Under the pieces are notes generated by a model. That model had not been told where the DNA came from. It did no database searches and worked only from the letters and a program-made list of their open reading frames with translations. Below are positions 7,700 to 15,990 of a DNA stretch of 64,000 nt, in pieces (the first letter of the stretch is position 1; each line of letters starts with the position of its first letter). The stretch lies in contig NZ_JQEZ01000005.1 of NCBI RefSeq assembly GCF_000743705.1, positions 62,001 through 126,000 of the forward strand, read 5' to 3'. This DNA is from Ruegeria halocynthiae. GTDB taxonomy: Bacteria > Pseudomonadota > Alphaproteobacteria > Rhodobacterales > Rhodobacteraceae. The position numbers and the translations under genes are program-made.

Positions 7700-9330
7700 T
7701 CGGCCACCGCCGACTGAGGTCCGCAATCACGTACCAGCTTCCATTGGATCGCATCCAGCAGCGCCTCAAATGACGCATCGACTATGTTCGCGCTGACGCC
7801 AACGGTCGACCAGCGGCGCCCCTGCCCGTCCTCGCTGTCGATGATGACACGCGTGACCGCCTCGGTCCCGCCCTGGGTGATGCGCACCTTGAAATCCACC
7901 AGATGCATATCGTCCAATATACGCGAATACTGCCCCAGATCCTTGGACAGCGCCTTGGCCAGCGCGTTCACCGGCCCGCGGTCGCTGCCGTGTTCATCAT
8001 GGGATTCACTGACCGACAGTTTCTTTTCCCCGTCGACCTTCACCACAACCACCGCTTCGGACAGGCTGACCATTTTGTTGTATTTGTTCTTGCGCCGCTC
8101 AACGGTCACTTTGTACCGCTTGACCTCGAAGAAGGCCGGAAGCTGTCCCAATTCGTCCCGCGCCAACAGCTCGAAACTGGCCTGCGCGGTGTCATAGGAA
8201 TAACCCTCGGCCTCACGCTGCTTGATCCGGTCCAGGATGCGCCCCAGCGCCGGATCGCCTTTTTCAACAGCCAGCCCGGCCTCGGTCAGACGTTTGCGCA
8301 GGTTCGACTGCCCCGCCTGGTTCGACATCGGGATGATCCGCGCGTTCCCAACCGTGGCCGGATCGACATGTTCATAGGTCGACGGGTCCTTGAGGATCGC
8401 GCTGGCGTGCAGCCCCGCCTTATGCGCAAAGGCCGAGGCCCCCACATAGGCCGATTGCTTGCTGGGCACACGATTCAGAATATCGTCCAGCATCCGGCTG
8501 ACCCGCGTCAAACCGGCCAGCCCTTGCATGCTGACCCCGATATCGAAAGTCGACGCATAAGGGTCCTTCAACAACAAGGTCGGGATCAAAGCAGTCAGAT
8601 TGGCATTGCCACACCGCTCGCCCAACCCGTTCAGCGTTCCCTGAATCTGGCGTGCCCCAGCGTCCACCGCAGCCAGCGAACAGGCGACTGCGTTTTCGGT
8701 ATCATCATGGGTGTGAATGCCCAGACGGTCGCCCGGCAACCCGGCGGCGATCACCTCGGACACGATCCGCGAGACCTCGGCCGGCAGCGCGCCGCCATTA
8801 GTGTCACACAACACGACCCAACGCGCTCCGGCCTCCAGCGCGGCCCGGCACACCTGAACCGCATATGCGGGATTATCCTTGTAGCCGTCAAAGAAATGCT
8901 CGGCGTCGAACAGGGCCTCTCGCCCCTGCGCCACGATATGCGCGACCGAGGCGCGGACATTCTCGGTGTTTTCCTCAAGCGAGATGCCAAGCGCATGGGT
9001 GACGTGATAGTCATGCGACTTGCCGACCAGACACACGGCCCTTGTGCCCGCGTTCATCACCGCCGCCAGAACATCGTCATTCTCAGCCGAACGCCCCGAC
9101 CGCTTCGTCATCCCAAACGCGGTCAACCGCGCCGAGGTCTTGGGCGCGGCGTCAAAAAACGCGCTGTCCGTCGGATTCGCCCCGGGCCAGCCACCTTCGA
9201 TGTAATCGACGCCCAACACATCCAGAGCCTGTGCGATCTGCACTTTTTCGGCGGTCGAGAACTGCACGCCCTGCGTCTGCTGCCCGTCGCGCAGTGTGGT
9301 GTCGTAGAGGTAGAGGCGGGTTTTGGTCAT
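7696..9330 (-). CDS. cimA: (R)-citramalate synthase
   Basis: The 544-residue enzyme condenses pyruvate with acetyl-CoA, giving a threonine-independent route to isoleucine. It has an alpha-isopropylmalate-synthase-type TIM barrel: LYDTTLRDGQQTQGV near residues 7-20, GGWPGANPTD in place of the IPMS GFP motif, and HTHDDTENAVA with the metal-binding histidines, then a LeuA-type regulatory C-terminus. The wording GGWPGANPTDS is typical of the long CimA clade. ATG 9330 has GGAGG eight bases upstream and overlaps the cysS stop by one base (TGATG). Confidence 0.9.
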   Translation of the reverse strand: MTKTRLYLYDTTLRDGQQTQGVQFSTAEKVQIAQALDVLGVDYIEGGWPGANPTDSAFFDAAPKTSARLTAFGMTKRSGRSAENDDVLAAVMNAGTRAVCLVGKSHDYHVTHALGISLEENTENVRASVAHIVAQGREALFDAEHFFDGYKDNPAYAVQVCRAALEAGARWVVLCDTNGGALPAEVSRIVSEVIAAGLPGDRLGIHTHDDTENAVACSLAAVDAGARQIQGTLNGLGERCGNANLTALIPTLLLKDPYASTFDIGVSMQGLAGLTRVSRMLDDILNRVPSKQSAYVGASAFAHKAGLHASAILKDPSTYEHVDPATVGNARIIPMSNQAGQSNLRKRLTEAGLAVEKGDPALGRILDRIKQREAEGYSYDTAQASFELLARDELGQLPAFFEVKRYKVTVERRKNKYNKMVSLSEAVVVVKVDGEKKLSVSESHDEHGSDRGPVNALAKALSKDLGQYSRILDDMHLVDFKVRITQGGTEAVTRVIIDSEDGQGRRWSTVGVSANIVDASFEALLDAIQWKLVRDCGPQSAVAE

Positions 9331-10850
9331 CAAACCGGCCTCCATTTTGAACCATCAGGAGTTGCAATCAAGTCAAAACCTAATTGACGAGCTTGATCCC
9401 TCAATAAATCAGATCTCGTGTGATCTTTTGTACTTCGAGCATCTTCATATGCTCTGACGAGTTCGACCACACCTTCATCTTTTGCCTTTTTTATCAGCTT
9501 TTTACGCATAGGAACGTCTGGAGAGACTGTTTCAAGCTCCTCAACAAATTCATCGACGAATTCGCTAACTTTCTGGTTAATACGTTCAGAAGTATCTGAG
9601 AATTCACGCCCGAAGCCTTCGACATAACGACTGAACACATCTCCAACCGACATATCATCTTTCGCTTCGGGACGGAATTTTAGTCCAAGCAGACGCGCTG
9701 AACCTTTCAACACCTCCGCCTTACCCTCTTTCAGGAGTCGTTTCAGTCGAGCAACTGCCGCAGGCGTATTCAAGTCGTTCGCGAGTAGCTCAACAATTTG
9801 CTCGTCGACCAACTCTTGGTCCAGGTCGACATTTTCAGTCAACCTACTCATTTTGAGTAGGTCTTTCTCAGCCTCCCGTGCCTTCTTCTCGGTCCAGTCC
9901 ATCGGCTTGCGATAATGGGTCTGCAGAAAGACAAAGCGGATCACCTCACCGGGCACGTCCTGTTCCAGCAGATCATGGACGGTAAAGAAATTGCCCAGCG
10001 ATTTGGACATCTTCTTGCCTTCGACCTGCAACATCTCGTTGTGCAGCCAGACCTTTGCAAACTCCCCATGCGGATGGGCGCATTTGCTCTGCGCAATCTC
10101 GTTCTCATGGTGCGGGAACATCAGGTCGTTGCCGCCGCCGTGAATGTCAAAGCTCTCGCCCAGCAGCTCATAGCTCATGGCCGAGCATTCGATGTGCCAA
10201 CCCGGACGCCCCCGGCCCCAGGGCGACTCCCAGCCCGGCAGCTCATCGGTTGAGGGTTTCCACAGCACGAAATCCATCGGGTTCTTCTTATAGGGTGCAA
10301 CCTCAACTCGCGCGCCTGCGATCATGTCATCGACGGACCGGCCCGACAGTTCGCCATAGTGTTCTTTCCAGCTGTCCACAGCGAACAGAACATGCCCCTC
10401 GGCGGCATAGGCGTGTCCCTTGGCAATCAGGTCTTCGATCATTGCGACCATCTGCGCGATGTATTGCGTGGCGCGCGGCATCTCGTTGGGCTCCAACGCC
10501 CCCAGCGCGCCCATGTCGTGCAGATACCAGCCGATGGTCTCGTCCGAGCGTTCCTGAACCAACTGCTCCAGCGTTCCTTCGGCCCCGGCCTTTTGCCGTG
10601 CCAGTGCGGTCGCGTTGATCTTGTCGTCCACGTCGGTGAAATTGCGCACATAGGTCACATGATCGGCGCCATAGACATGCCGCAACAGCCGATAGAGCAC
10701 ATCAAACACCACCACCGGTCGCGCATTGCCCAGATGGGCGCGGTCATAAACGGTGGGACCGCAGACATACATCCGCACATTGTCGGCGCTGATCGGCACG
10801 AAATCCTCTTTCGTGCGCGTCCGGGTGTTGTGCAGTTTGATCGTCGTCAT
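9330..10850 (-). CDS. cysS: Cysteinyl-tRNA synthetase
   Basis: A 506-residue class I synthetase that charges tRNA-Cys. The zinc cysteine is in [17 protein letters not shown], which also holds the HIGH-type motif; WHIECSAMS and [10 protein letters not shown] supply the other zinc ligands, and [10 protein letters not shown] is the KMSKS loop. All lie in the first 320 residues. The remaining C-terminal third (9333 to about 9890) has a sharply lower GC content, about 42-47% by hand count against 57-75% in the 5' part, yet keeps the frame and a family-like helical domain. This looks like a recombinant gene. First gene of cysS-cimA-NDUFAF6-like. Confidence 0.93.
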   Translation of the reverse strand: MTTIKLHNTRTRTKEDFVPISADNVRMYVCGPTVYDRAHLGNARPVVVFDVLYRLLRHVYGADHVTYVRNFTDVDDKINATALARQKAGAEGTLEQLVQERSDETIGWYLHDMGALGALEPNEMPRATQYIAQMVAMIEDLIAKGHAYAAEGHVLFAVDSWKEHYGELSGRSVDDMIAGARVEVAPYKKNPMDFVLWKPSTDELPGWESPWGRGRPGWHIECSAMSYELLGESFDIHGGGNDLMFPHHENEIAQSKCAHPHGEFAKVWLHNEMLQVEGKKMSKSLGNFFTVHDLLEQDVPGEVIRFVFLQTHYRKPMDWTEKKAREAEKDLLKMSRLTENVDLDQELVDEQIVELLANDLNTPAAVARLKRLLKEGKAEVLKGSARLLGLKFRPEAKDDMSVGDVFSRYVEGFGREFSDTSERINQKVSEFVDEFVEELETVSPDVPMRKKLIKKAKDEGVVELVRAYEDARSTKDHTRSDLLRDQARQLGFDLIATPDGSKWRPV

Positions 10851-11066
10851 CGGTCGGCTCCTAAAGACAGCATAGCTTCTCGCGTTGGCGCGGGCTTAGC
10901 AACTTGTCTCAGGGATGAAAACGAAAGAAACCGGCCCGCTTGAAGTATCAGCAGGTAATGCAGCAAATAATGATGCAGCTCATGCGTTTCATAGCCCCTC
11001 CTCTAGCACGCAGACCATCTGGAGCCAAGTCTTGAGTTCTACTTGGAACTGCCGCAGGCTGCCGCA

Positions 11067-11411
11067 ATGAACCGGGATTTCATCAACTCCATCTGCCGCG
11101 CGCTGCCGGGGGCCGAGCTGTCCGACCCTTGGGGCGGTGGGCATGATGCCTGGAAAGTCGGCGGCAAGATGTTCGCCTGTATTGGCACGGCAAATGACGG
11201 CGTTTCAGTCAAGACACCGGATATCGAAACCGCCCAGATGCTGATTGATGCAAATGTCGCGACCAAGGCCCCTTACTTTCATCGCAGTTGGATACGCCTG
11301 CCCTTTGACTGTGCCGAGGACGAATTGCGCCACCGCCTGACCGCGTCCTATGATCTGGTCCGGGCATCGCTGACAAAGAAGGCGCAAGCCGCGCTTCCTG
11401 ATCGAAGATAA
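11067..11411 (+). CDS. MmcQ/YjbR family protein
   Basis: The 114-residue protein begins MNRDFINSICRALPGAELSD and has KVGGKMFACI, KTPDIETAQMLID and a YFHRSWIRLPFD segment, the usual order of the small YjbR/CyaY-like fold. Its molecular function is not established. An in-frame ATG 24 bases earlier is possible, but this start gives the normal N-terminus. It is followed 58 nt later by an aminotransferase. Confidence 0.82.
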   Translation: MNRDFINSICRALPGAELSDPWGGGHDAWKVGGKMFACIGTANDGVSVKTPDIETAQMLIDANVATKAPYFHRSWIRLPFDCAEDELRHRLTASYDLVRASLTKKAQAALPDRR

Positions 11412-11469
11412 TTGACATTCTCAAAAAGCTCTGGCCCAGTCTGCGAAACTGATCGGACAGGAGCGTACC

Positions 11470-12657
11470 ATGAAATTGTCGCAGCGTATCACCCAGCTGA
11501 CCGGAGGCGGCAGCGATGGTTGGGAAGTGTTCTACCGTGCGCGTCGGATGATCGCTGAGGGCCACGCTATAACCGAGTTGACGATTGGTGAGCATGACGT
11601 GCGCACCGATCCCACGATCCTAAACGCGATGGAGATTTCGGCGCGCCAGGGACACACTGGATACGCCATGGTGCCCGGCACAGATTTGCTGCGCGACACT
11701 GTGGCGGCCCGGATCCAGGCGCGGACTGGCATTCCAACCTCACGCAACAACGTCCTGATTACGCCGGGCGGGCAATCCGCGCTGTTTGCAGCGCATTTTG
11801 CAGTGTGTGACGCAGGCGATGCCGGCCTGTTTCTGGACCCGTATTATGCAACCTACCCCGGCACCATCCGTGGTGCTGGCGCGACGGCGCGTTCAATCCA
11901 GACCACAGCCGAAGACGCGTTCCAGCCCCGGGCCGAGGCGATTGATGCCGCTGCAGAGGGTGCCGTGTCCCTTTTGATCAACACGCCAAACAATCCCACG
12001 GGCGTGGTGTATTCCCGTCAAACGCTTGACGGTATTGCAGAGGTTTGCCGCAAGCGCGATCTCTGGCTGATCTCGGATGAGGTCTATGACACGCAGGTTT
12101 GGGATGGCGAACATATCTCGCCCCGGACATTGCCGGGCATGGCAGACCGCACGCTGGTCGTTGGTTCGATGTCGAAATCTCATGCAATGACCGGTTCAAG
12201 ATGCGGTTGGGTTGTTGGCCCAGAGGAAGTCATCGCCCATCTGATCAATCTGGCCACGCACACAACGTATGGCGTCCCCGGCTTCGTTCAGGACGCGGCC
12301 AGTTTCGCGCTGAATGCTGGAAGCGAGCTTGAACAGAACATCGCGGCCCCCTTTCGCAGACGTCGCGCGCTGGCCATGCGCATTCTCGAAACCCAGAATA
12401 CCGTTGGCCTGGTTCCGGCGCAGGGCGCGATGTATCTGATGCTGGATATGCGTGCCACCGGACTAAGCGGCGAAGGTTTTGCCAACGCGTTGCTGGATAC
12501 GCACGCCATTGCGGTCATGCCGGGCGAAAGCTTTGGCACAGCTGCGGCAGGTCATGTTCGGGTTGCGATGACAATTGATGATGACCGGTTCGCGGCAGCG
12601 CTTAGGACGATCTGCGACTTTGCTGCTGGTCTGGCTGAACGTCGCGCGGCTGAGTAG
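11470..12657 (+). CDS. Class I/II pyridoxal-phosphate aminotransferase
   Basis: A 395-residue fold type I enzyme. It has YAMVPGTDLLRDTVAARI, INTPNNPTGVVY (substrate/PLP contact), WLISDEVYDTQVW and the PLP lysine in VGSMSKSHAMTGSRCGW. It should transfer an amino group to a 2-oxo acid, with substrate unassigned (aspartate/tyrosine/aromatic aminotransferase group). AGGAG lies about 7 nt before ATG 11470. It is convergent with the outer-membrane protein gene. Confidence 0.87.
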   Translation: MKLSQRITQLTGGGSDGWEVFYRARRMIAEGHAITELTIGEHDVRTDPTILNAMEISARQGHTGYAMVPGTDLLRDTVAARIQARTGIPTSRNNVLITPGGQSALFAAHFAVCDAGDAGLFLDPYYATYPGTIRGAGATARSIQTTAEDAFQPRAEAIDAAAEGAVSLLINTPNNPTGVVYSRQTLDGIAEVCRKRDLWLISDEVYDTQVWDGEHISPRTLPGMADRTLVVGSMSKSHAMTGSRCGWVVGPEEVIAHLINLATHTTYGVPGFVQDAASFALNAGSELEQNIAAPFRRRRALAMRILETQNTVGLVPAQGAMYLMLDMRATGLSGEGFANALLDTHAIAVMPGESFGTAAAGHVRVAMTIDDDRFAAALRTICDFAAGLAERRAAE

Positions 12658-12663
12658 TCGGCG

Positions 12664-13182
12664 TCAAAACCGGAATGTTGTACGCAGGTTAAACACGTTA
12701 GCATCCAGCCCGCCGTTTGATCGTGTGACATCGTCGAAATTCTGACGCAATGCCTCGCCGCTGATAACAAAGTTCTCTCCAATCGGATAGGCAACACCGA
12801 TTCCATAGACGGCGGCGGTATCGTTGTCGGCCGAGGTTTCCGCCCTGGCCGCACCGACGACGACATAGCCCAACGCTGTCCCAAAATCATAGCCACCGCG
12901 CAGTTTCAGACGTGTCATGCTGTCAAGGCTGCCCTCACCCTGCCCCAGATTCAAAGAGAGCCGGTTGTATTCCAGTTCCCCGCCAAGAACGAAGTTTCCG
13001 AAATCGCGATCGTATCCGATATGCGGGCCAAAACTGGCGTCATTCCCGCTGGTCCCGTTTGGCCCATCGGCATCCGTGTATCCAAAGCTGAATCCGGCAT
13101 AAGCGCCGGTCCAATCCTCAGCCAAAGCTGGGGCCGCGCTGGTCATCAGTGATGCAACAATGAAGGCCTTTAGGACTTTCAT
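12664..13182 (-). CDS. Outer-membrane beta-barrel protein (OmpX/OmpA-like fold)
   Basis: The 172-residue precursor has a signal peptide (MKVLKAFIVASLMTSAAPALA, cut before EDW). The mature part has alternating short strands with Gly/aromatic residues (WTGAYAGFSFGYTDADG, LRGGYDFGTALGYVVVGAA) and ends in an outer-membrane insertion signal, NLRTTFRF, with the C-terminal phenylalanine. It probably forms an eight-stranded barrel of unknown role. ATG 13182 is preceded by GGAGAGG at good spacing. Confidence 0.85.
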   Translation of the reverse strand: MKVLKAFIVASLMTSAAPALAEDWTGAYAGFSFGYTDADGPNGTSGNDASFGPHIGYDRDFGNFVLGGELEYNRLSLNLGQGEGSLDSMTRLKLRGGYDFGTALGYVVVGAARAETSADNDTAAVYGIGVAYPIGENFVISGEALRQNFDDVTRSNGGLDANVFNLRTTFRF

Positions 13183-13603
13183 TAACCTCTCCAAAAAAAC
13201 CTTGCACCAAAGCTTGGGTCAAGTCGGGGTATCGTTATGCAAACAAATGGTCAGCAATCCCAAATATTCAACAGAGATCACGACCTAATCTTAAATAAGT
13301 GAAGGAACTATAACAGATTTATGCCGAACCGGGAAAAAATTTTGAGCCAGCAAACCGAGCGCTGAAATCACGGTATCGAATGTTTCGCTTTTGAACACTC
13401 TGGTCGCAAATAGAACAGATTGCGACGATCACAGCTGGAAAACTGGCCCTCATAAGATGAGGATCCACATGCACGACGAAATTTGGAAGATCCGTTTGGT
13501 CAGCCGCACCATTGGTGCGGATCGGGGCCGTGCGGCACGGGGTCGACCTTTGGGGGCCTAAGTACATCCACCCTGAACACACCCCATCTACCGGATTCCG
13601 ACT
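13183..13603. other. Gene-free divergent promoter region of the OMP and mttB genes
   Basis: These 421 bases hold no convincing gene. The 13200-13400 part is AT-rich. Near mttB there is an inverted repeat CCGCACC-ATT-GGTGCGG (13504-13520), a possible operator or transcript hairpin. I see no known riboswitch. Confidence 0.4.
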
Positions 13604-15148
13604 ATGAACGAACAAACTCGCAATACCTCGCGCAGCGGCGGTCGTGCCGCGCGCCGTGCGGCCCGCGCTTCGGCCCTGCCAGATCATCTGCGCCCTGTGC
13701 GGCCCGGGTTGGAAGGTGGCACATACAAGCCCCTGACCCAAATGCAGGTGGAACGCATTCACCAGGCCGCGTTGCAGGCGCTGGAAACCATCGGTCTTGC
13801 TGACGCCCCCCAGAGCGGTATTGATTACCTTGTCGCAGCGGGCTGCACCCTGGGCGATGATGGTCGCATCCGGTTCCCACGTGCGCTGGTCGAAGACACA
13901 ATCGCCAAGGCCAATCGCTCGATCACCCTGTTCAGCCGCGATGGCAATACCGATCTTGAGCTATCGGGGGCCAAGGTCCACTACGGAACAGCCGGTGCAG
14001 CCGTCAGCATGGTTGACGTCCATGGGCGGAAATATCGCGACTCGACCGTGCAAGACCTGCACGATGCCGCCCGAATTTGCGAACAGCTAGACAACATTCA
14101 TTTTGTACAACGACCGATGGTATGTCGCGATATTGTCGATAATCTAGAGATGGACCTGAATACTATTTATGCTTGTTGTTCAGGGACATACAAGCATGTC
14201 GGAACGTCGTTTACCGACCCCATCTATGTCGCCCCGGCGATGGAATTGATCCATACGATAGCTGGCGGCGAAGCCAAATGGCGAGAGCGACCATTCGTGT
14301 CGAACACCAATTGCTTTGTTGTGCCTCCGATGAAATTCGCCACTGAAAGCTGTCAGGTGATGGAGGAATGCATCAAGGCCGGAATGCCCATCCTGTTGCT
14401 ATCTGCGGGGATGGCCGGGGCAACGGCTCCCTCAACCATCGCCGGGGCAATCGCTCAGGCCACTGCCGAATGCTTGGCTGGATTGGTTTATGTAAACGCT
14501 GTAAGTCCCGGTGCCCCAGCAATTTTTGGCACTTGGCCGTTTGGATTGGACCTGCGCACCGGGGCGATGTCCGTGGGCTCGGGCGAGCAGGCCCTGCTCA
14601 GCGCGGGTTGCGCCCAGATGCACAAATTCTATGGCCTGCCTGGGGGTGCCGCAGCCGGGGCATCGGATTCCAAGCTGCCGGACATGCAGGCCGGATGGGA
14701 GCAGATGTGCTCGAACGTGATGGCCGGCCTGTCAGGCCTGAACATGGTGTATGAATCGGCCGGAATGCACTCTTCATTGTTGGGCTTTTGCTTTGAAAGC
14801 CTGATCCTTGGGGATGACTTGATCGGACAAGCCCTGCGGTGCGTTCGCGGTATTGAGGTGACCGACGAAACCCTGGCGCTGGATCAGATGGCCCAGGTGT
14901 GCCTGGGCGGGCCCGGTCACTATCTTGGGACAGATGCCACGCTTAGCCGAATGCAGGCCGATTACGTTTACCCGACATTCGGTGATCGTACCTCGCCCAA
15001 AGAATGGGTCGAAGTGGGAAAGCCAGACCTGATCCAGAAGGCAACAGACCGCAAGACCGAGATCCTGTCCCACCCATCGCCCGCCCGGTTTGATCCTGTA
15101 TTGGACGCGGAAATCCGCAGTAAATTCAACATTCACTTACCGCTGTAA
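13604..15148 (+). CDS. Trimethylamine-methyltransferase (MttB) superfamily protein, non-pyrrolysine
   Basis: The 514-residue protein belongs to the MttB superfamily, which moves a methyl group from a methylamine, or from a quaternary amine such as glycine betaine, to a cognate corrinoid protein. Visible hallmarks are KVHYGTAGAAV, GTYKHVGTSFTDP and FGTWPFGLDLRTGAMSVGSG of the TIM barrel. The reading frame has no internal amber codon, so it is a pyrrolysine-free member, a group in which quaternary-amine demethylases have been described. The N-terminus is Arg/Ala-rich. No corrinoid protein adjoins it; the nearest is at 41370-42068. Codons around 14080-14220 are more AT-rich than the rest. The substrate is unknown. 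Confidence 0.87.
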   Translation: MNEQTRNTSRSGGRAARRAARASALPDHLRPVRPGLEGGTYKPLTQMQVERIHQAALQALETIGLADAPQSGIDYLVAAGCTLGDDGRIRFPRALVEDTIAKANRSITLFSRDGNTDLELSGAKVHYGTAGAAVSMVDVHGRKYRDSTVQDLHDAARICEQLDNIHFVQRPMVCRDIVDNLEMDLNTIYACCSGTYKHVGTSFTDPIYVAPAMELIHTIAGGEAKWRERPFVSNTNCFVVPPMKFATESCQVMEECIKAGMPILLLSAGMAGATAPSTIAGAIAQATAECLAGLVYVNAVSPGAPAIFGTWPFGLDLRTGAMSVGSGEQALLSAGCAQMHKFYGLPGGAAAGASDSKLPDMQAGWEQMCSNVMAGLSGLNMVYESAGMHSSLLGFCFESLILGDDLIGQALRCVRGIEVTDETLALDQMAQVCLGGPGHYLGTDATLSRMQADYVYPTFGDRTSPKEWVEVGKPDLIQKATDRKTEILSHPSPARFDPVLDAEIRSKFNIHLPL

Positions 15149-15156
15149 AACATTGA

Positions 15157-15185
15157 AAAGGCGGCCCGAAGATCGGGCCGCCTTT
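15157..15185 (+). terminator. Rho-independent terminator after mttB
   Basis: AAAGGCGGCCCGA and TCGGGCCGCCTTT form a perfect 13-bp stem with loop AGA, just after the mttB stop and before the convergent EF-hand gene. The A/T flanks let it work in both directions. Confidence 0.9.
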
Positions 15186-15197
15186 GTTCCATCAAGG

Positions 15198-15443
15198 TCA
15201 ACCGTTGGTCGCAGGCAACAAGCCCGCTTCTTGGGCGACAGCAATTTCTGCCTGATCCAATGCGCCATCGCCGTTTGCGTCCATCGCCGAGAACCCGTCG
15301 GCGTCAACGTCAGGCAGAACGGCCTGCACTTCTTCTATTGTCAAAACACCATCTCCGTTGGTGTCGACCGAGGATTGTGCGATGGCCAGCGCCGGCAGAC
15401 CAAGTACAAGTGCGGAAATGGTGGCCAGTGTTTGCGGTTTCAT
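15198..15443 (-). CDS. Secreted EF-hand calcium-binding protein
   Basis: An 81-residue exported protein. The signal peptide MKPQTLATISALVLGLPALAIA ends before QSSVDTNG. Two canonical EF-hand loops follow: DTNGDGVLTIEE and DANGDGALDQAE, with the D-x-N-x-D-G spacing and the closing glutamate at position 12. It should bind Ca2+ in the periplasm or outside the cell. A longer in-frame start exists, but ATG 15443 gives a clean signal peptide. Confidence 0.85.
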   Translation of the reverse strand: MKPQTLATISALVLGLPALAIAQSSVDTNGDGVLTIEEVQAVLPDVDADGFSAMDANGDGALDQAEIAVAQEAGLLPATNG

Positions 15444-15794
15444 TGTGATGCCTCCTGATTTGAGCTTTTTTGCGTATTTGTGTCCGGACAAGCATCACAA
15501 ACACCGCAACCCACCCCGCTGTCACTCGCGCAAGGTGAATGTGGCGTTTTCGCGCCAATCTCCGCGTGTTTGGCAGAGTCGCGTCTGCGGCGAGCCGCTG
15601 GGCAAAATTCCCCCATAGGCCCTCGGCGGTTCTTGCCCGACTTGAGTGGTGATATCTGGCAGAACTATGCCCAAATTCACGTTCGCACCGCGTAAAAAAG
15701 AAAAGGGGGCCGAAGCCCCCTGTCAGTTTCGCCATCCAGGCTCAATTCGTTGACCGCCCGGTGTTTTTTTTGCCTGCGGCCTGGACGTCGCATG
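15444..15794. other. Gene-free region between the EF-hand and 6S RNA genes
   Basis: About 350 bases without a credible gene. It should carry the minus-strand promoter of the EF-hand gene, the minus-strand terminator at 15700-15720 and the plus-strand promoter of the 6S RNA; TTGACC (15750-15755) is a fair -35 box for the latter. Confidence 0.4.
15697..15720 (-). terminator. Minus-strand terminator, probably of nrdJ
   Basis: On the minus strand GGGGGC-TTCG-GCCCCC is followed by TTTTCTTTTTT. It is the first strong minus-strand terminator after the nrdJ stop, 270 nt downstream, so the nrdJ message probably continues across the complement of the 6S RNA gene before ending here. Confidence 0.75.
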
Positions 15795-15990
15795 GGACGA
15801 GCGCACCCGCCCCGTGAAAGAGTGGGAAGGAGCTGATATTCCGCCCCACCCTGTTCCCGGCCAACACGAGCATGTCGGCCGAGTGGAGCAAGGTGCCTTG
15901 GTAAGTCTCAGGTCTTGCTCCGTGTTCGTCGGGACCGGATATCCGGGGGGAAATCCAGGTCCCTACACCCCGCTTGGCGGGGCGTTTGTC
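15795..15990 (+). ncRNA. ssrS: 6S RNA
   Basis: This plus-strand stretch folds as a long, bulged hairpin ended by a terminator. GTTCCCG (15853) pairs CGGGAC (15930), AACAC (15863) pairs GTGTT (15922) and GGAGCAAG (15885) pairs CTTGCTCC (15914), leaving a large internal bubble below and a closing helix from GTGGG..GGA (15823) to TCC..CCCTAC (15955). The words GAGCTGATATT (15830-15840) and GAGCATG-TCGG (15868-15877) match GAGCCGATATT and GAGCATGCTCGG of E. coli 6S RNA. 6S RNA mimics an open promoter and sequesters housekeeping RNA polymerase in stationary phase. The 5' end is approximate. It lies convergent to nrdJ. Confidence 0.85.
15968..15990 (+). terminator. 3' hairpin/terminator of 6S RNA
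   Basis: CCCCGC-TTG-GCGGGG followed by CGTTTGTCTT. It ends the 6S transcript next to the convergent nrdJ stop codon. Confidence 0.6.

Noticed and set aside
7903..9387. 494-codon plus-strand open frame opposite cimA
   Set aside because: It is a mirror frame of a strongly conserved gene in GC-rich DNA; its protein has no recognisable domain and no good ribosome binding site.
13604..15148. Pyrrolysine-containing MttB
   Set aside because: No in-frame TAG occurs before the stop; the gene is a pyrrolysine-free member.
15795..15990. SRP RNA or tmRNA instead of 6S RNA
   Set aside because: The SRP GGAAGCAG-type loop and tmRNA ends are missing, while the 6S words and long bulged hairpin are present.
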